NCBI RefSeq assembly: GCF_015230015.1
Contig: NZ_JAAKZC010000010.1
Span: 1 to 64,000 of the forward strand
From: Campylobacter concisus
GTDB lineage: Bacteria > Campylobacterota > Campylobacteria > Campylobacterales > Campylobacteraceae
DNA length: 64,000 bases
Direction of reading: 5' to 3'
A program made the position numbers and the translations under genes. This document shows positions 14,754-22,433 of the stretch, in pieces. Each line of letters begins with the position of its first letter. Positions within the stretch are counted from its first letter, which is position 1. The notes under the pieces were generated by a model that worked only from the letters and a program-made list of their open reading frames with translations, was not told the origin of the DNA and searched no databases.

Positions 14754-15557
14754 TTATGCTGTTTTATCCACTTTAAACTTTGCTACTTTTTCTAAAATCT
14801 CAAACATACTCTTGCCACTATCAAATTCACTCTTTATAAATTTATATATCTCTTTAAATCTCTCATCAGCTTCAAGCTTATAGGTTTGAGATTTTTTAGT
14901 AACTTGTATAGGTGTAAATTTCTTCTCTTTTTTATCTTCTTCGTTTTGTGTTTCAAGATCGTTGATAGAATTTATAGTCTCTTTTGCTAGCTCATCGTCA
15001 AGCTCTAAACCAAAGCGCTCATTTAGTGCAAATTTAGCCCATTTGCCTTTAAACTCATCAACACTCATATCGCTATCAAGTAGTTCAGCTGTCTTACTAC
15101 CGCCAAAAGCTATAAAAGAGAGGATTTTTTTATTTGCAAACTGATCTATAAAATCATCAACGCTAAGCTTTTTACTACTTAATGGATCTTTAAAAATCCC
15201 CTTTGGCTCAAATGCTGGATTTCTCTCAAGCCCTAAAACACCGCTATCATCTATAAATTTCTTTAGCTCATCTATCTCATCTTTTGAAAAAGCGTCGTCA
15301 TAGCCCATTAGCTTGCCAAGTATGCTTACTCTTGGCTCTCCTTCACCTTTTACAAATCCAGTGAGTGAGTGATCATATCTATCGTATTCTCTTGCCCTTT
15401 CTTTATCATCTAGCCTTGCATACTTAGTAAATGTCATACCATGACCCATATCGTTACTAAGTATCTCGTTTATATCGTTAAATTTAAAGCCCATCTCTCT
15501 TACTATGTTCTCTCTTGAGAGATAGTTAGAGGTTGAAAGATTATTAGAAATTTGCAT
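14754..15557 (-). CDS. Hypothetical protein, first gene of the paralogous pair
   Basis: 267 residues from the ATG at 15557, which has AAGGATAG upstream; a GTG ten codons earlier lacks a ribosome site. It starts MQISNNLSTSNYLSRENI, a polar, probably flexible leader, followed by a helical, charged protein with two SVDEF/SVDDF boxes. The C-terminal 60 residues match the 13954 product. No signal peptide or membrane helix. No sigma-54 or sigma-28 promoter was recognised upstream. Family not recognised. Confidence 0.55.
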   Translation of the reverse strand: MQISNNLSTSNYLSRENIVREMGFKFNDINEILSNDMGHGMTFTKYARLDDKERAREYDRYDHSLTGFVKGEGEPRVSILGKLMGYDDAFSKDEIDELKKFIDDSGVLGLERNPAFEPKGIFKDPLSSKKLSVDDFIDQFANKKILSFIAFGGSKTAELLDSDMSVDEFKGKWAKFALNERFGLELDDELAKETINSINDLETQNEEDKKEKKFTPIQVTKKSQTYKLEADERFKEIYKFIKSEFDSGKSMFEILEKVAKFKVDKTA

Positions 15558-15696
15558 TTTACTATCCTTAGTTTTTATGATCACCAAAGGTTACATCAAA
15601 TTTCGTCTTTTTTGTAAAAAAGTTTATATAAGTATTTATTTGTAAATTAGGCTTTTCTTCAAAAAACAGCTAGAAATTGGTAAAAACAGACAAATT

Positions 15697-16041
15697 TTAC
15701 ACAATCATCACTGCAGCTACGGCAAATCCGCCGTCGTGAGTTATACTAAGGCTTGCTTCTTTGATATTAAAGCTTGTATAAATTCTTGGGCTAAATTTTA
15801 TCTTTGGTGCGTTTTTTGCATCTTTACTGAGCATAATGTCTAAAAAGCCACACTCCTTGCTGATGCCCACACCAAGGGCTTTGCTAGCTGCTTCTTTGGC
15901 CGCCCAAAATCCAGCCAAAGTCGCATCATTTTTTGCTAGCGCGATCTCGCTATCACTTAAAAATCTCTTTAAAAAAAGCTCGCCGTGACGAGCCTTAAGT
16001 CTTGAAATCCTATCTATCTTAACGATATCGATGCCTATCAT
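15697..16041 (-). CDS. acpS: Holo-[acyl-carrier-protein] synthase
   Basis: 114 residues beginning [12 protein letters not shown], which holds the metal-binding Asp, and with [17 protein letters not shown] (about 45-61), the conserved Glu/Lys motif of Acp[17 protein letters not shown] closes the fold. It transfers phosphopantetheine from CoA to apo-ACP, which is needed for fatty-acid synthesis. The start overlaps the fliL stop by 4 bases (ATGA), so it is cotranslated with fliL. Confidence 0.92.
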   Translation of the reverse strand: MIGIDIVKIDRISRLKARHGELFLKRFLSDSEIALAKNDATLAGFWAAKEAASKALGVGISKECGFLDIMLSKDAKNAPKIKFSPRIYTSFNIKEASLSITHDGGFAVAAVMIV

Positions 16042-16574
16042 TGCACCACAAAATCAGTAAAAAATATGTTTTTGATGTAGCCATCATTTAGCACTTCATT
16101 TAGCTTACCGACGATCTCGTCTTTTAGCCTATCCTTGCCCTTTGCAGTGCTTACTTCTTCGTAAGTTTTAGAAGAGAGCGTTCTTATGATGATATCTCTT
16201 AAAAGTGCCTTTTTCTTATCAAGCTCGGCTGTTAGTAGCTCGTCGCTTTGCTCTAGATCGATCTTAGTTTTAAGAAATCTCGAGCCATTTTCACTAAGTA
16301 AATTTACGACAAACTGATCGAGCGGATATATCGGTCCCATGTTCGAATAGTCGTTGCCACCGCGTTTTGCTTTGTTTTGAGCGGGTGCTGGTTGAGTTTG
16401 AGTCTGAGCTGGTGTTTGCGCCATATTTGCCTCTTTTGGCTCGTCAGAACTAAGCATCAAAAACGCCACTAGCCCTCCGATAACTAGCAATAAAACAAAT
16501 ATCGCGATGATGATTATCATCAAAGCGCCATTGCCACCTTTTTTTGCTTTTTTCTCTTCAACTTCTTCAGCCAT
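16038..16574 (-). CDS. fliL: Flagellar basal-body-associated protein FliL
   Basis: 178 residues: a short cytoplasmic Lys/Glu-rich start, one membrane helix (about 18-40), a Pro/Gln/Ala linker, then the periplasmic FliL domain ([26 protein letters not shown] ... [17 protein letters not shown] ... [15 protein letters not shown]). FliL surrounds the stator and supports torque. AAAGGAGG precedes the ATG. A leftward TATAAT lies at 16601-16606. The acpS overlap is common in Campylobacter. Confidence 0.93.
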   Translation of the reverse strand: MAEEVEEKKAKKGGNGALMIIIIAIFVLLLVIGGLVAFLMLSSDEPKEANMAQTPAQTQTQPAPAQNKAKRGGNDYSNMGPIYPLDQFVVNLLSENGSRFLKTKIDLEQSDELLTAELDKKKALLRDIIIRTLSSKTYEEVSTAKGKDRLKDEIVGKLNEVLNDGYIKNIFFTDFVVQ

Positions 16575-16632
16575 CTTTCCTCCTTTAAGTTTTGGCTATA
16601 ATTATACAAAAAATTCACAAAAATGAGAAAAG

Positions 16633-17115
16633 ATGATACATAAAACCAACGCCGCTAGGCTTTTAGACAAGCTAAAAATAGAGTATGAGATATTAGAATA
16701 CGAAGTCGATCTAAACGATCTTTCAGCCGTTCACGTAGCAGCTAGCACCAAGCAAGATATAAAGCAAATTTATAAGACAATCGTCTGCCAGTGCGAGCCT
16801 AAAAATTTTGTCGTTGCTTGCTTGCAAGGCGATCTGGAGCTTGATCTAAAAGCACTTGCTCATGCGTGTGGAGCCAAACGCTGCGAGCTTATAAATTTAA
16901 AAGACCTAGAAAAGATCACCGGCTACATCAGAGGCGGCTGCTCGCCACTTGCTATGAAAAAGCACTTTGCGACTTTCATCGATGAGCGAGCAAAAGAGCA
17001 AGAGTACGTGCTAGTAAGCGCTGGAGTAAGAGGCAAGCAGATAAAGATAGCTCCAAATGACCTTTTGAAGGCTTGTGAGGCGGATTACGCTGATATCGTC
17101 AGACTAGCCCTTTAA
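16633..17115 (+). CDS. ybaK: YbaK-type Cys-tRNA(Pro) deacylase
   Basis: 160 residues: NAARLLDKLKIEYEILEYEVD start, YKTIVCQ, the GDLELDLKALAHACGAKRCEL box with the conserved Lys, and YIRGGCSPLAMKKHFATFID (Gly-Gly-x-Ser-Pro motif). This is the YbaK/EbsC editing family that removes Cys from mischarged tRNA-Pro. It is divergent from fliL and overlaps the 3' end of the opposite-strand methyltransferase by 12 bases. Confidence 0.9.
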   Translation: MIHKTNAARLLDKLKIEYEILEYEVDLNDLSAVHVAASTKQDIKQIYKTIVCQCEPKNFVVACLQGDLELDLKALAHACGAKRCELINLKDLEKITGYIRGGCSPLAMKKHFATFIDERAKEQEYVLVSAGVRGKQIKIAPNDLLKACEADYADIVRLAL

Positions 17116-18090
17116 AAACTCTATAAATTTAAACTTCTCGCCTAAAAACTCAGGCGAGAGTAGAAATTTCGCCTGTTTGGTGACATTTTCATAGGCTTGT
17201 TTGCTCCCCTTTTCAAGCACTAAAGATAAAATTTCATCCACGCCAAAGTCGCAAACCAAAGCTTCATTTTGCTTTTTAAATTTGACCATTTTAAAGCCAG
17301 CCAGAGAGAAAGCCTCTTTTACCTGCTTAAAACAAAGGCTATAAGTTAGATCTGAGCTTTTAAAATATGGCTCTAGGTTTGAAATTTCAAACAAAGAAAA
17401 AACTTGATGATCTTTAAAAACTCTTAGACTAAATTCATTTTTTGGCTCAAATTCGCCGTAGTCAAAGCTTAAAAATCTAACCTTTTTAGCCGCATTTGCA
17501 AGCTGAAGCGCAAATTTAGAGTAGCTGGTTGAAATTTCACCCTTTTTTATGCCAAATTTCTTTGCTAAATTTAGTAAATTTTGATCTGCCTTTTGCCAGT
17601 AAAATTTTAGGTCACTATTCACAAAAAGCATATTTTCCCCCTCTATCACCTCGCAGCTAAATGCGTCAAACAGCTCATTTGATATGACAAAAATTTCATC
17701 AAACGAGCACTCACCTAAATTTTCATAGTGTTTTATTTTTACTTCGTTGCCAAAGCGATTTTTAAAGGTTTCAAGCTGTTTTTTGCGTAAAATTTCATGA
17801 GGTTCGATGATGATAAACTCTAAATTTGGCAAAATTTCTGGCTCAAGTGTAAAAACACCTTGTGCGAAGTCAGCCAGCATATCGCCTGAGTTTGCGCCGA
17901 TCTCCACGACCTTGCAAGAGCTAGAAATTTCGCCATTTTTAAGTAGCTTTATAAAGTAGTTTGCAAGGCAGGCGCCAAAGAGGTAGCCAACGCTTACATT
18001 TGTGTAAAAATCGCCCTTTTTGCCGATATCCACGCCAAATTTATAGTAGTTTTCATTGACCCAAATATCAAAAAACTCGCTAAATTTCAT
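17104..18090 (-). CDS. MidA/NDUFAF7-family SAM-dependent methyltransferase
   Basis: 328 residues with SDGI-like N-terminal FYTNVSVGYLFGACLANY, the SAM-binding KVVEIGANSGDML (about 62-74), EPEILPNLEFIIIEPHEILRKKQ and EIFVISNELFDAFSCEVI (the NEL-D-A box). These are the marks of the SAM-MT MidA (former DUF185) family, whose mitochondrial members methylate an Arg of complex I. The bacterial substrate is unknown. It overlaps the upstream UPF0126 gene by 4 bases. Confidence 0.8.
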   Translation of the reverse strand: MKFSEFFDIWVNENYYKFGVDIGKKGDFYTNVSVGYLFGACLANYFIKLLKNGEISSSCKVVEIGANSGDMLADFAQGVFTLEPEILPNLEFIIIEPHEILRKKQLETFKNRFGNEVKIKHYENLGECSFDEIFVISNELFDAFSCEVIEGENMLFVNSDLKFYWQKADQNLLNLAKKFGIKKGEISTSYSKFALQLANAAKKVRFLSFDYGEFEPKNEFSLRVFKDHQVFSLFEISNLEPYFKSSDLTYSLCFKQVKEAFSLAGFKMVKFKKQNEALVCDFGVDEILSLVLEKGSKQAYENVTKQAKFLLSPEFLGEKFKFIEFLKG

Positions 18091-18695
18091 AGATCAGGCA
18101 GCTTCCAGCCTCTATAAAATGCAAACATCCTCACCGTGATGCCAAATGCGAGCAAGAGCATAGTAAAAAATATGTTACTAAGACCTAAATGATAGAGTAT
18201 AAAGTAGGCAAGCCCCACGCCAAGGCTTATCGTGCCGTAAAGTCCGGTGCGTAAAAACCACGGGACTTCATTTAGCAAGATATCTCTTAAGATACCGCCG
18301 CCAACGCCGTTAAAAAAGGCGATCATCATGACGCCAAAGATGTTGTAACTATACTCGATCGCCACCATCGCACCAACGATAGAAAAGCAGATAACGTCGA
18401 TCGCGTCGGCAAAGATAAAGACAAATTTCTTCTCCAAACCATCTCTTTTTATATGTAAATTTGTGATCCTAGATACAACAAGCATAAAGATGACGACGCT
18501 TACTGGCATGTAGTGAGTGAATGAATAAACCGCCCTACCAACGAGCATATCACGCATGATACCGCCTCCAAGTGCGGTCAAAAATGCGGACAAAAAGACG
18601 CCAAGCCAGTCGCACTCCCTCTTTACTGCAAATAAAAAGCCACTAAGCGCAGCTGATGCGATACCAACGTATTCTACAAAAAGTATTAAGCTCAT
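18087..18695 (-). CDS. TRIC/UPF0126 family cation channel
   Basis: 202 residues, about seven membrane helices in two repeats. Each repeat has a glycine-rich kinked helix: TALGGGIMRDMLVGR (about 40-54) and NGVGGGILRDILLNE (about 125-139). The paired GGG-RD boxes are the signature of UPF0126/YicG, prokaryotic relatives of trimeric intracellular K+ channels. It overlaps the downstream MidA-type gene (ATGA). Divergent from the SYLF gene. Confidence 0.85.
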   Translation of the reverse strand: MSLILFVEYVGIASAALSGFLFAVKRECDWLGVFLSAFLTALGGGIMRDMLVGRAVYSFTHYMPVSVVIFMLVVSRITNLHIKRDGLEKKFVFIFADAIDVICFSIVGAMVAIEYSYNIFGVMMIAFFNGVGGGILRDILLNEVPWFLRTGLYGTISLGVGLAYFILYHLGLSNIFFTMLLLAFGITVRMFAFYRGWKLPDL

Positions 18696-18779
18696 ATTTT
18701 TTCCTTAAAAATGGGCATTTTATAATGAAATCTCATAAAATTTCATTAATAAATTTTTAAATAATAGTTTATTTTAGGC

Positions 18780-18785
18780 TATAAT
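18780..18785 (+). promoter_or_regulatory. -10 element of the SYLF gene promoter
   Basis: TATAAT in GGCTATAATAAC, 28 bases upstream of the ATG at 18813, with an AT-rich spacer and T-rich -16 region. Confidence 0.5.
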
Positions 18786-18812
18786 AACAAAAATTTTAAA
18801 TAAGGAAATTTG

Positions 18813-19478
18813 ATGAAAAAAATTCTAACTTTACTCTTTTTGATCGGCTCATTTTTCACGCTAAATTTAGAGGCCGACGTCATCCAAAATCAAAAATTAA
18901 AAAATGCGATAAACATTTTAAACGCTTTTGGCACTAGAAATTTAAAACCAAATACTAAATTTACAGGCATCAAAGCCATCGCTATCATCCCAGACGTAAC
19001 AAAAGCAGGTGCGATCATCACTGGCTCAAAAGCCAGAGGTGTATTTATCGCTAAAAACGACGATGGCGAATGGTCAAGTCCGTTTTTTGTAAATTACACA
19101 TCTGGCAGCATCGGACTTCAGCTAGGATATAGCTCGGCTGATATGATCATTTTGTTTAAAAACTCAGAAGCCTACGCAAGCTTGTTTAACGCAAAAGATA
19201 CGATCAGTCTAAAAGCAGAAGCAACTGGTGGCGTTGGCAACGAAGTAGCGATAGCTAGTGATTTGCCTGAAATTTCAGCATTTGTCGAGGAGCGTGGCAA
19301 GACAAGTGGAGCTTTCGTGGGCGTTAGCTTAGATGTGGCAAGACTTAAGATAAACGCACAAGATACAAACGACTACTATGAGAGAATGTATGACTTTGAA
19401 GATATCTACAACAACAGCCCAAAAGCTAGCAAATACACAATCAAATTTAAAGAGATAATCTCAAAATACTTCTTATAA
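18813..19478 (+). CDS. SYLF (Ysc84) lipid-binding domain protein, exported
   Basis: 221 residues with a Sec signal (MKKILTLLFLIGSFFTLNLEA). The mature part is one SYLF/DUF500 domain: IKAIAIIPDVTKAGAIITGSKARGV, GEWSSPFFVNYTSGSIGLQLGYSSAD and a C-terminal ...GVSLDVARLKIN... segment. Bacterial SYLF proteins are envelope-associated with poorly known roles; eukaryotic ones bind phosphoinositides. AAGGAAATTTG precedes; the ATG at 18813 is preferred over an overlapping TTG. A good terminator follows. Confidence 0.82.
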   Translation: MKKILTLLFLIGSFFTLNLEADVIQNQKLKNAINILNAFGTRNLKPNTKFTGIKAIAIIPDVTKAGAIITGSKARGVFIAKNDDGEWSSPFFVNYTSGSIGLQLGYSSADMIILFKNSEAYASLFNAKDTISLKAEATGGVGNEVAIASDLPEISAFVEERGKTSGAFVGVSLDVARLKINAQDTNDYYERMYDFEDIYNNSPKASKYTIKFKEIISKYFL

Positions 19479-19489
19479 TAACCTCATGT

Positions 19490-19526
19490 CTTGGCTCTTT
19501 TAGAAGAGTCAAGCTCTCTTTTTTAT
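19490..19526 (+). terminator. Intrinsic terminator after the SYLF gene
   Basis: CTTGGCTCTT (19490-) pairs with AAGAGTCAAG (19504-19513) with one G-U pair, followed by CTCTCTTTTTT. Confidence 0.75.
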
Positions 19527-19586
19527 ATTTTAAAGATTTTAGAAATTTAGTTTATAAATTTAGAAAGATTATGGCTTAGCCTTTTG

Positions 19587-19796
19587 CTAAACCATAAATA
19601 GTGATACAAAGCGTTTTTTAGGGATTGGAGAAAATTGAGTCATATATTCAAACGCCTCTTCGTAGTCGCCGTCAGTGTATTGCGCGACTTGCTCGATAAG
19701 CTCATAAAGCTCTTCGTCATCCATCGAGTCAAAGCTGCCTCTATTTTCCAAAACCTCTAACAAAACGGCGTCTAATTCTAGCTCGTCGTAAGTCAT
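19587..19796 (-). CDS. Small acidic hypothetical protein
   Basis: 69 residues from the ATG at 19796, which has AAGGAACGAA upstream; the frame is open 31 codons further but without a ribosome site. Very acidic first half (ELELDAVLLEVLENRGSFDSMDDEELYELIEQ), then a Pro/Lys/Arg-containing end. No membrane helix. Small acidic proteins of this kind are common in Campylobacter without known function. It faces away from the Fur-family gene, so the two share a 150-bp divergent promoter region. Confidence 0.6.
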   Translation of the reverse strand: MTYDELELDAVLLEVLENRGSFDSMDDEELYELIEQVAQYTDGDYEEAFEYMTQFSPIPKKRFVSLFMV

Positions 19797-19946
19797 TTCG
19801 TTCCTTAATTCTGATTTAAAAAATGCGAAACTATACCAAAAGAAGCTTATAAAATACTTTACTTTAAATTCGTAAGAAATTTTATGCATTTTTTAGTAGA
19901 AAAGTTGTAAAATCTTTACATTCATTATCAATTTGATAGGGATTTT

Positions 19947-20393
19947 GTGGAAGACTTTGAACTATTTTACAAGCATTTTAACGAGTTTTTAAAAGCTTTT
20001 GATCAAAAAGGCTCTGAGATAAAAGAGCAAATTTTGCGTGTGCTTTTTGCTAGCAAGTCGCATCTAAGTGCTCAAGAAATTTGCCAAAAAATTTATGAAA
20101 CTTACAAAAATGAAATTTCAATGACTTCTATATATACCTTTTTAAATTTTCTTGAAGAGCACCATCTAGCAAATAGTTTTGAGCAAAATGGTGTTAAAAA
20201 CTATGAGCTAAATTTAAAATCCTCTCACGATCATCTAATCTGCGAAATTTGCGGAAAGGTGGTTGATTTTGAAGATGAGATGATAGAGCAAAGGCAGGAG
20301 CAAATTTGTAGCCAAAGTTCATTTAGCGCAGAGTCTCACAAGATGATACTTTATGGAATTTGTAGTGATTGCCAAGCAAAAAATGGGGTTTAA
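19947..20393 (+). CDS. Fur-family metal-responsive regulator
   Basis: 148 residues from GTG. The N-terminal winged helix (KEQILRVLFASKSHLSAQEICQKIYE...SMTSIYTFLNFLEE) is followed by the metal-binding domain with HDHLICEICGKVVDFED and a second CxxC (CSDCQ), so the structural zinc site is intact. Fur, PerR and Zur share this plan; which metal is sensed is not decided by the sequence. It immediately precedes an iron-storage-like operon on the same strand, so Fe-dependent control of that operon is the natural inference. A TAAAAT -10 lies at 19908. Confidence 0.82.
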   Translation: MEDFELFYKHFNEFLKAFDQKGSEIKEQILRVLFASKSHLSAQEICQKIYETYKNEISMTSIYTFLNFLEEHHLANSFEQNGVKNYELNLKSSHDHLICEICGKVVDFEDEMIEQRQEQICSQSSFSAESHKMILYGICSDCQAKNGV

Positions 20394-20395
20394 AT

Positions 20396-20429
20396 TTATC
20401 ATTTCATTTTGCTTTTTGATAATGAAAGA
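20396..20429 (+). promoter_or_regulatory. Candidate Fur-type operator upstream of the HMA-like gene
   Basis: TTTCATT (20402-20408) and AATGAAA (20421-20427) form an inverted repeat, with TTATCA (20396-20401) and TGATAA (20417-20422) also inverted; TTGATAATGAA resembles half of a Fur box. It sits between the regulator stop and the next gene. It could equally be a weak terminator hairpin. Confidence 0.3.
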
Positions 20430-20494
20430 CAAAAAAATTTCAGATTTGTTTAAGTTACATAATAGATAATATGCCATCAACTAAAAGGAAACAA

Positions 20495-20818
20495 ATGGAT
20501 ATAAAAACACAAACTTTAGCACAAGTTGCAAGCTATTTTTCGATGATAGCTCACACAAATGGCAGACTAAGAGTAAGGGTTAGCCCAAAGATAAAGGAGC
20601 TAAGCAGCAGCGTAAATTTAGCCAGTTTAGATGATATGATCGCTCAGATAAATGGCATAAAAAATGTTAAATTTAACAAGATAATCGGCTCTGTAACGAT
20701 CGAATACGACCACGAAATTTTCCCTAAAAATCTCTGGGAGGATCTCTTAAAAGGTCAAAATTTAGAAGAAATTTCAGCTAAAGTAAATGAAGTAGCAAGA
20801 GAAGTAAAGTATGCTTAA
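20495..20818 (+). CDS. HMA-like domain protein, first gene of a putative ferrosome operon
   Basis: 107 residues from the ATG at 20495 (AAAGGAAACAA upstream). The fold reads as a ferredoxin-like heavy-metal-associated domain: beta strand GRLRVRVSPKI, a helix with LDDMIAQINGIKNVKFNKIIGSVTIEYDHE. The GI.NVKFN...GSVTIEYD part is typical of HMA domains. The usual metal-binding CxxC is absent, so it is a non-canonical HMA domain, like the domain at the start of the downstream ATPase. The next ATG overlaps its 3' end by 8 bases, so translation is coupled. Confidence 0.65.
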   Translation: MDIKTQTLAQVASYFSMIAHTNGRLRVRVSPKIKELSSSVNLASLDDMIAQINGIKNVKFNKIIGSVTIEYDHEIFPKNLWEDLLKGQNLEEISAKVNEVAREVKYA

Positions 20819-21461
20819 TGAGCTTTTAAACGCCTCTTATACGAGCGAAAAAAACGCACTTAGGCTATATGAAAGCCTAGCTTCATTTGGCGAAGTATTT
20901 GATCAAATCGCAAGCGTGAGAAAAAACGCGACCATCTTGATAAAAAAATTTGCAAGCGCGCATAAGTATGAGCTTGTTTGTGAAAATGAAGCTATCTTTT
21001 TGCCGGCAAAAAATAAAGAAGATGCGCTGATAGAAGCGCTAAACTATGAAAATGAGCTAAACAAAATGTATGAAAAATTTTGTGAAAGCTTAGATGATGA
21101 GGAGTTAAAAGATCTATTTTTTAGACTTTGGGCTACTTCAAATAACGAATACATAGCCTCTTTAAAGCACTGCTTAAAAGAAATTTATAGTGGAGTTGGG
21201 GAAAAAAATGAGCTAAATTTAAATGAAATTTCACAAAATTTTGAGCAAAATGGCATAACAAATATTTTAGAGAGCTATCAAAATGACTTTAATGAGATAA
21301 CTAAAAGCTTGCAAAATATCGCAAGTGGCAAGGCTGATAAAAGTGAGTTAGCAAAGATAACCAATAATCCAAATTTCTCGTTTTTTAGCGGGCTTGCACT
21401 TGGGGCATTAGGCATTTCAGTAGTTAGTAAAAATTTAAATAAGGATGAAGAAGATGAATAA
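20811..21461 (+). CDS. Ferritin-like four-helix protein with C-terminal membrane segment
   Basis: 216 residues. The first 125 look like a ferritin-like helical bundle: LNASYTSEKNALRLYESLASFG..., EALNYENELNKMYEKFCESL and FFRLWATSNNEYIASLKHCL, with Glu/His positions suited to a di-iron centre (E12/E in YES, ENEL, H of KHC). A charged linker follows, then a C-terminal glycine-containing hydrophobic helix (FSFFSGLALGALGISVVS). This tethered form would sit on a membrane. It overlaps the HMA-like gene and is followed within 40 bases by the next gene. Metal ligands are read by eye only. Confidence 0.65.
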   Translation: MLNELLNASYTSEKNALRLYESLASFGEVFDQIASVRKNATILIKKFASAHKYELVCENEAIFLPAKNKEDALIEALNYENELNKMYEKFCESLDDEELKDLFFRLWATSNNEYIASLKHCLKEIYSGVGEKNELNLNEISQNFEQNGITNILESYQNDFNEITKSLQNIASGKADKSELAKITNNPNFSFFSGLALGALGISVVSKNLNKDEEDE

Positions 21462-21492
21462 TTTACAAAATCAAACAAAGAAAGGATTTAAA

Positions 21493-21804
21493 ATGGCATT
21501 ACCATTTTTAGCAGGTTTAGCAGTAGGCGGTTTGGCAGTAGTTGCTTGGAGTAAAAGAGATAAGATCAAAGAGTGCGCAAAAGACGGCCTAGACAAAGGC
21601 AAAGAGGCTGCAAAAGATCTTTACAAAAAAGGCAAAAACGTCGCAAAAGACGCAAAAGACTTCATGGTAAAAGAAGAGAAAAAAGCAAAACGTGGCGCTA
21701 AAAAAGTAGAAAAAGAGGCTGAAAAAGTGGTTAAAAAAACAAGAAAACCACGCACTAAAAAGCCAGCAGCTCCAAAAGCTATCACACCAAACGATATAGC
21801 TTAA
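21493..21804 (+). CDS. Membrane-anchored Lys/Ala-rich protein
   Basis: 103 residues from the ATG at 21493, whose AGAAAGGATTT site is the best; an ATG at 21454 inside the previous gene is possible. A Gly-rich hydrophobic anchor (ALPFLAGLAVGGLAVVAWS) is followed by a long Lys/Ala/Asp amphipathic helix and a Lys/Pro/Arg tail. This YtxH-like or magnetosome-like arrangement of glycine-zipper anchor plus charged helical tail is a feature of proteins that coat bacterial organelle membranes. Possible role: shaping the iron compartment or binding phosphate/polyphosphate with its Lys tail. Confidence 0.6.
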   Translation: MALPFLAGLAVGGLAVVAWSKRDKIKECAKDGLDKGKEAAKDLYKKGKNVAKDAKDFMVKEEKKAKRGAKKVEKEAEKVVKKTRKPRTKKPAAPKAITPNDIA

Positions 21805-21813
21805 GGATAGAGA

Positions 21814-22128
21814 ATGCAAGAAAATAATCTTTTTACGCTTTCAAACACAAGGCTTCCGTTTGATCACTTCATCAGCGGAGCCTTAATCGCTGGCATGGGT
21901 GCGGCTGCACTTGGCTTTAACGACTATCTAAACAACAGAGCAACTAAAAAAGATGTCGCTAAGAAGATAGTAAAATATGCTGTAACTGGCGGTTTTGTAG
22001 GTGCTGTTGGCATTCACGCTTCAAATTTGATAGCGCAAAAAAAATATCTAAACGCAGCAGCTTTCACAGCAGCTGGCATCGGCGGTCTTTTGATAGCTGA
22101 AGAACTAATAAAATTGGAGAGCAAATAA
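21814..22128 (+). CDS. Glycine-zipper membrane protein
   Basis: 104 residues with three short hydrophobic, Gly/Ala-rich helices: ISGALIAGMGAAALGF (about 20-36), YAVTGGFVGAVGIHASNLI (about 55-73) and AAAFTAAGIGGLLIAEEL (about 80-97). GxxxG packing motifs recur. No enzyme motif. It begins 9 bases after its neighbour and its stop overlaps the next ATG (TAATG). Glycine-zipper proteins of this type are found in ferrosome operons; that is the basis for linking it to organelle membranes. Confidence 0.6.
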   Translation: MQENNLFTLSNTRLPFDHFISGALIAGMGAAALGFNDYLNNRATKKDVAKKIVKYAVTGGFVGAVGIHASNLIAQKKYLNAAAFTAAGIGGLLIAEELIKLESK

Positions 22129-22433
22129 TGAATAACCCTTATATCAATGAAGAAAACGCAAATGACGCAGCAGCAACTCAGCCAAGTGCAGTTGATAATG
22201 CGATAAATAATGCAGCTCAAAATTTACCATTTGTACCTGAAAATTTTAACGCAGCTGGCTTTGTAAAAGGCCTACTTTTAGGCGGCATAGCAGCTTATGT
22301 GCTAACTAATCCAAAAGCACAAGAGTGCGTATTTAAAGCGATCATCAAAGGTGGCGAGCTAATAAACGCTGGCATAGAAGAACTAAAAGAGCGTTTTGAA
22401 GATGTCAAAGCAGAACTTGACTCACAAAAATAA
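22128..22433 (+). CDS. YtxH-like small membrane protein
   Basis: 101 residues: an Asn/Ala-rich polar start (about 1-40), one hydrophobic helix (AGFVKGLLLGGIAAYVLTNPKAQ) and an amphipathic Glu/Lys C-terminal helix (IEELKERFEDVKAELDSQK). The GLLxGGxxxYxxxNPKxQ pattern is typical of YtxH-like/phage-tail-tape-like helical anchors. The first codon overlaps the previous stop and the last 32 bases overlap the ATPase gene, so it is tightly coupled on both sides. Confidence 0.6.
   Translation: MNNPYINEENANDAAATQPSAVDNAINNAAQNLPFVPENFNAAGFVKGLLLGGIAAYVLTNPKAQECVFKAIIKGGELINAGIEELKERFEDVKAELDSQK

Noticed and set aside
14255-14776. 173-aa rightward ORF opposite the 13954 gene
   Set aside because: No ribosome site; Ser/Ile/Leu-rich composition typical of antisense reading; the leftward frame has a good ribosome site and a paralogue.
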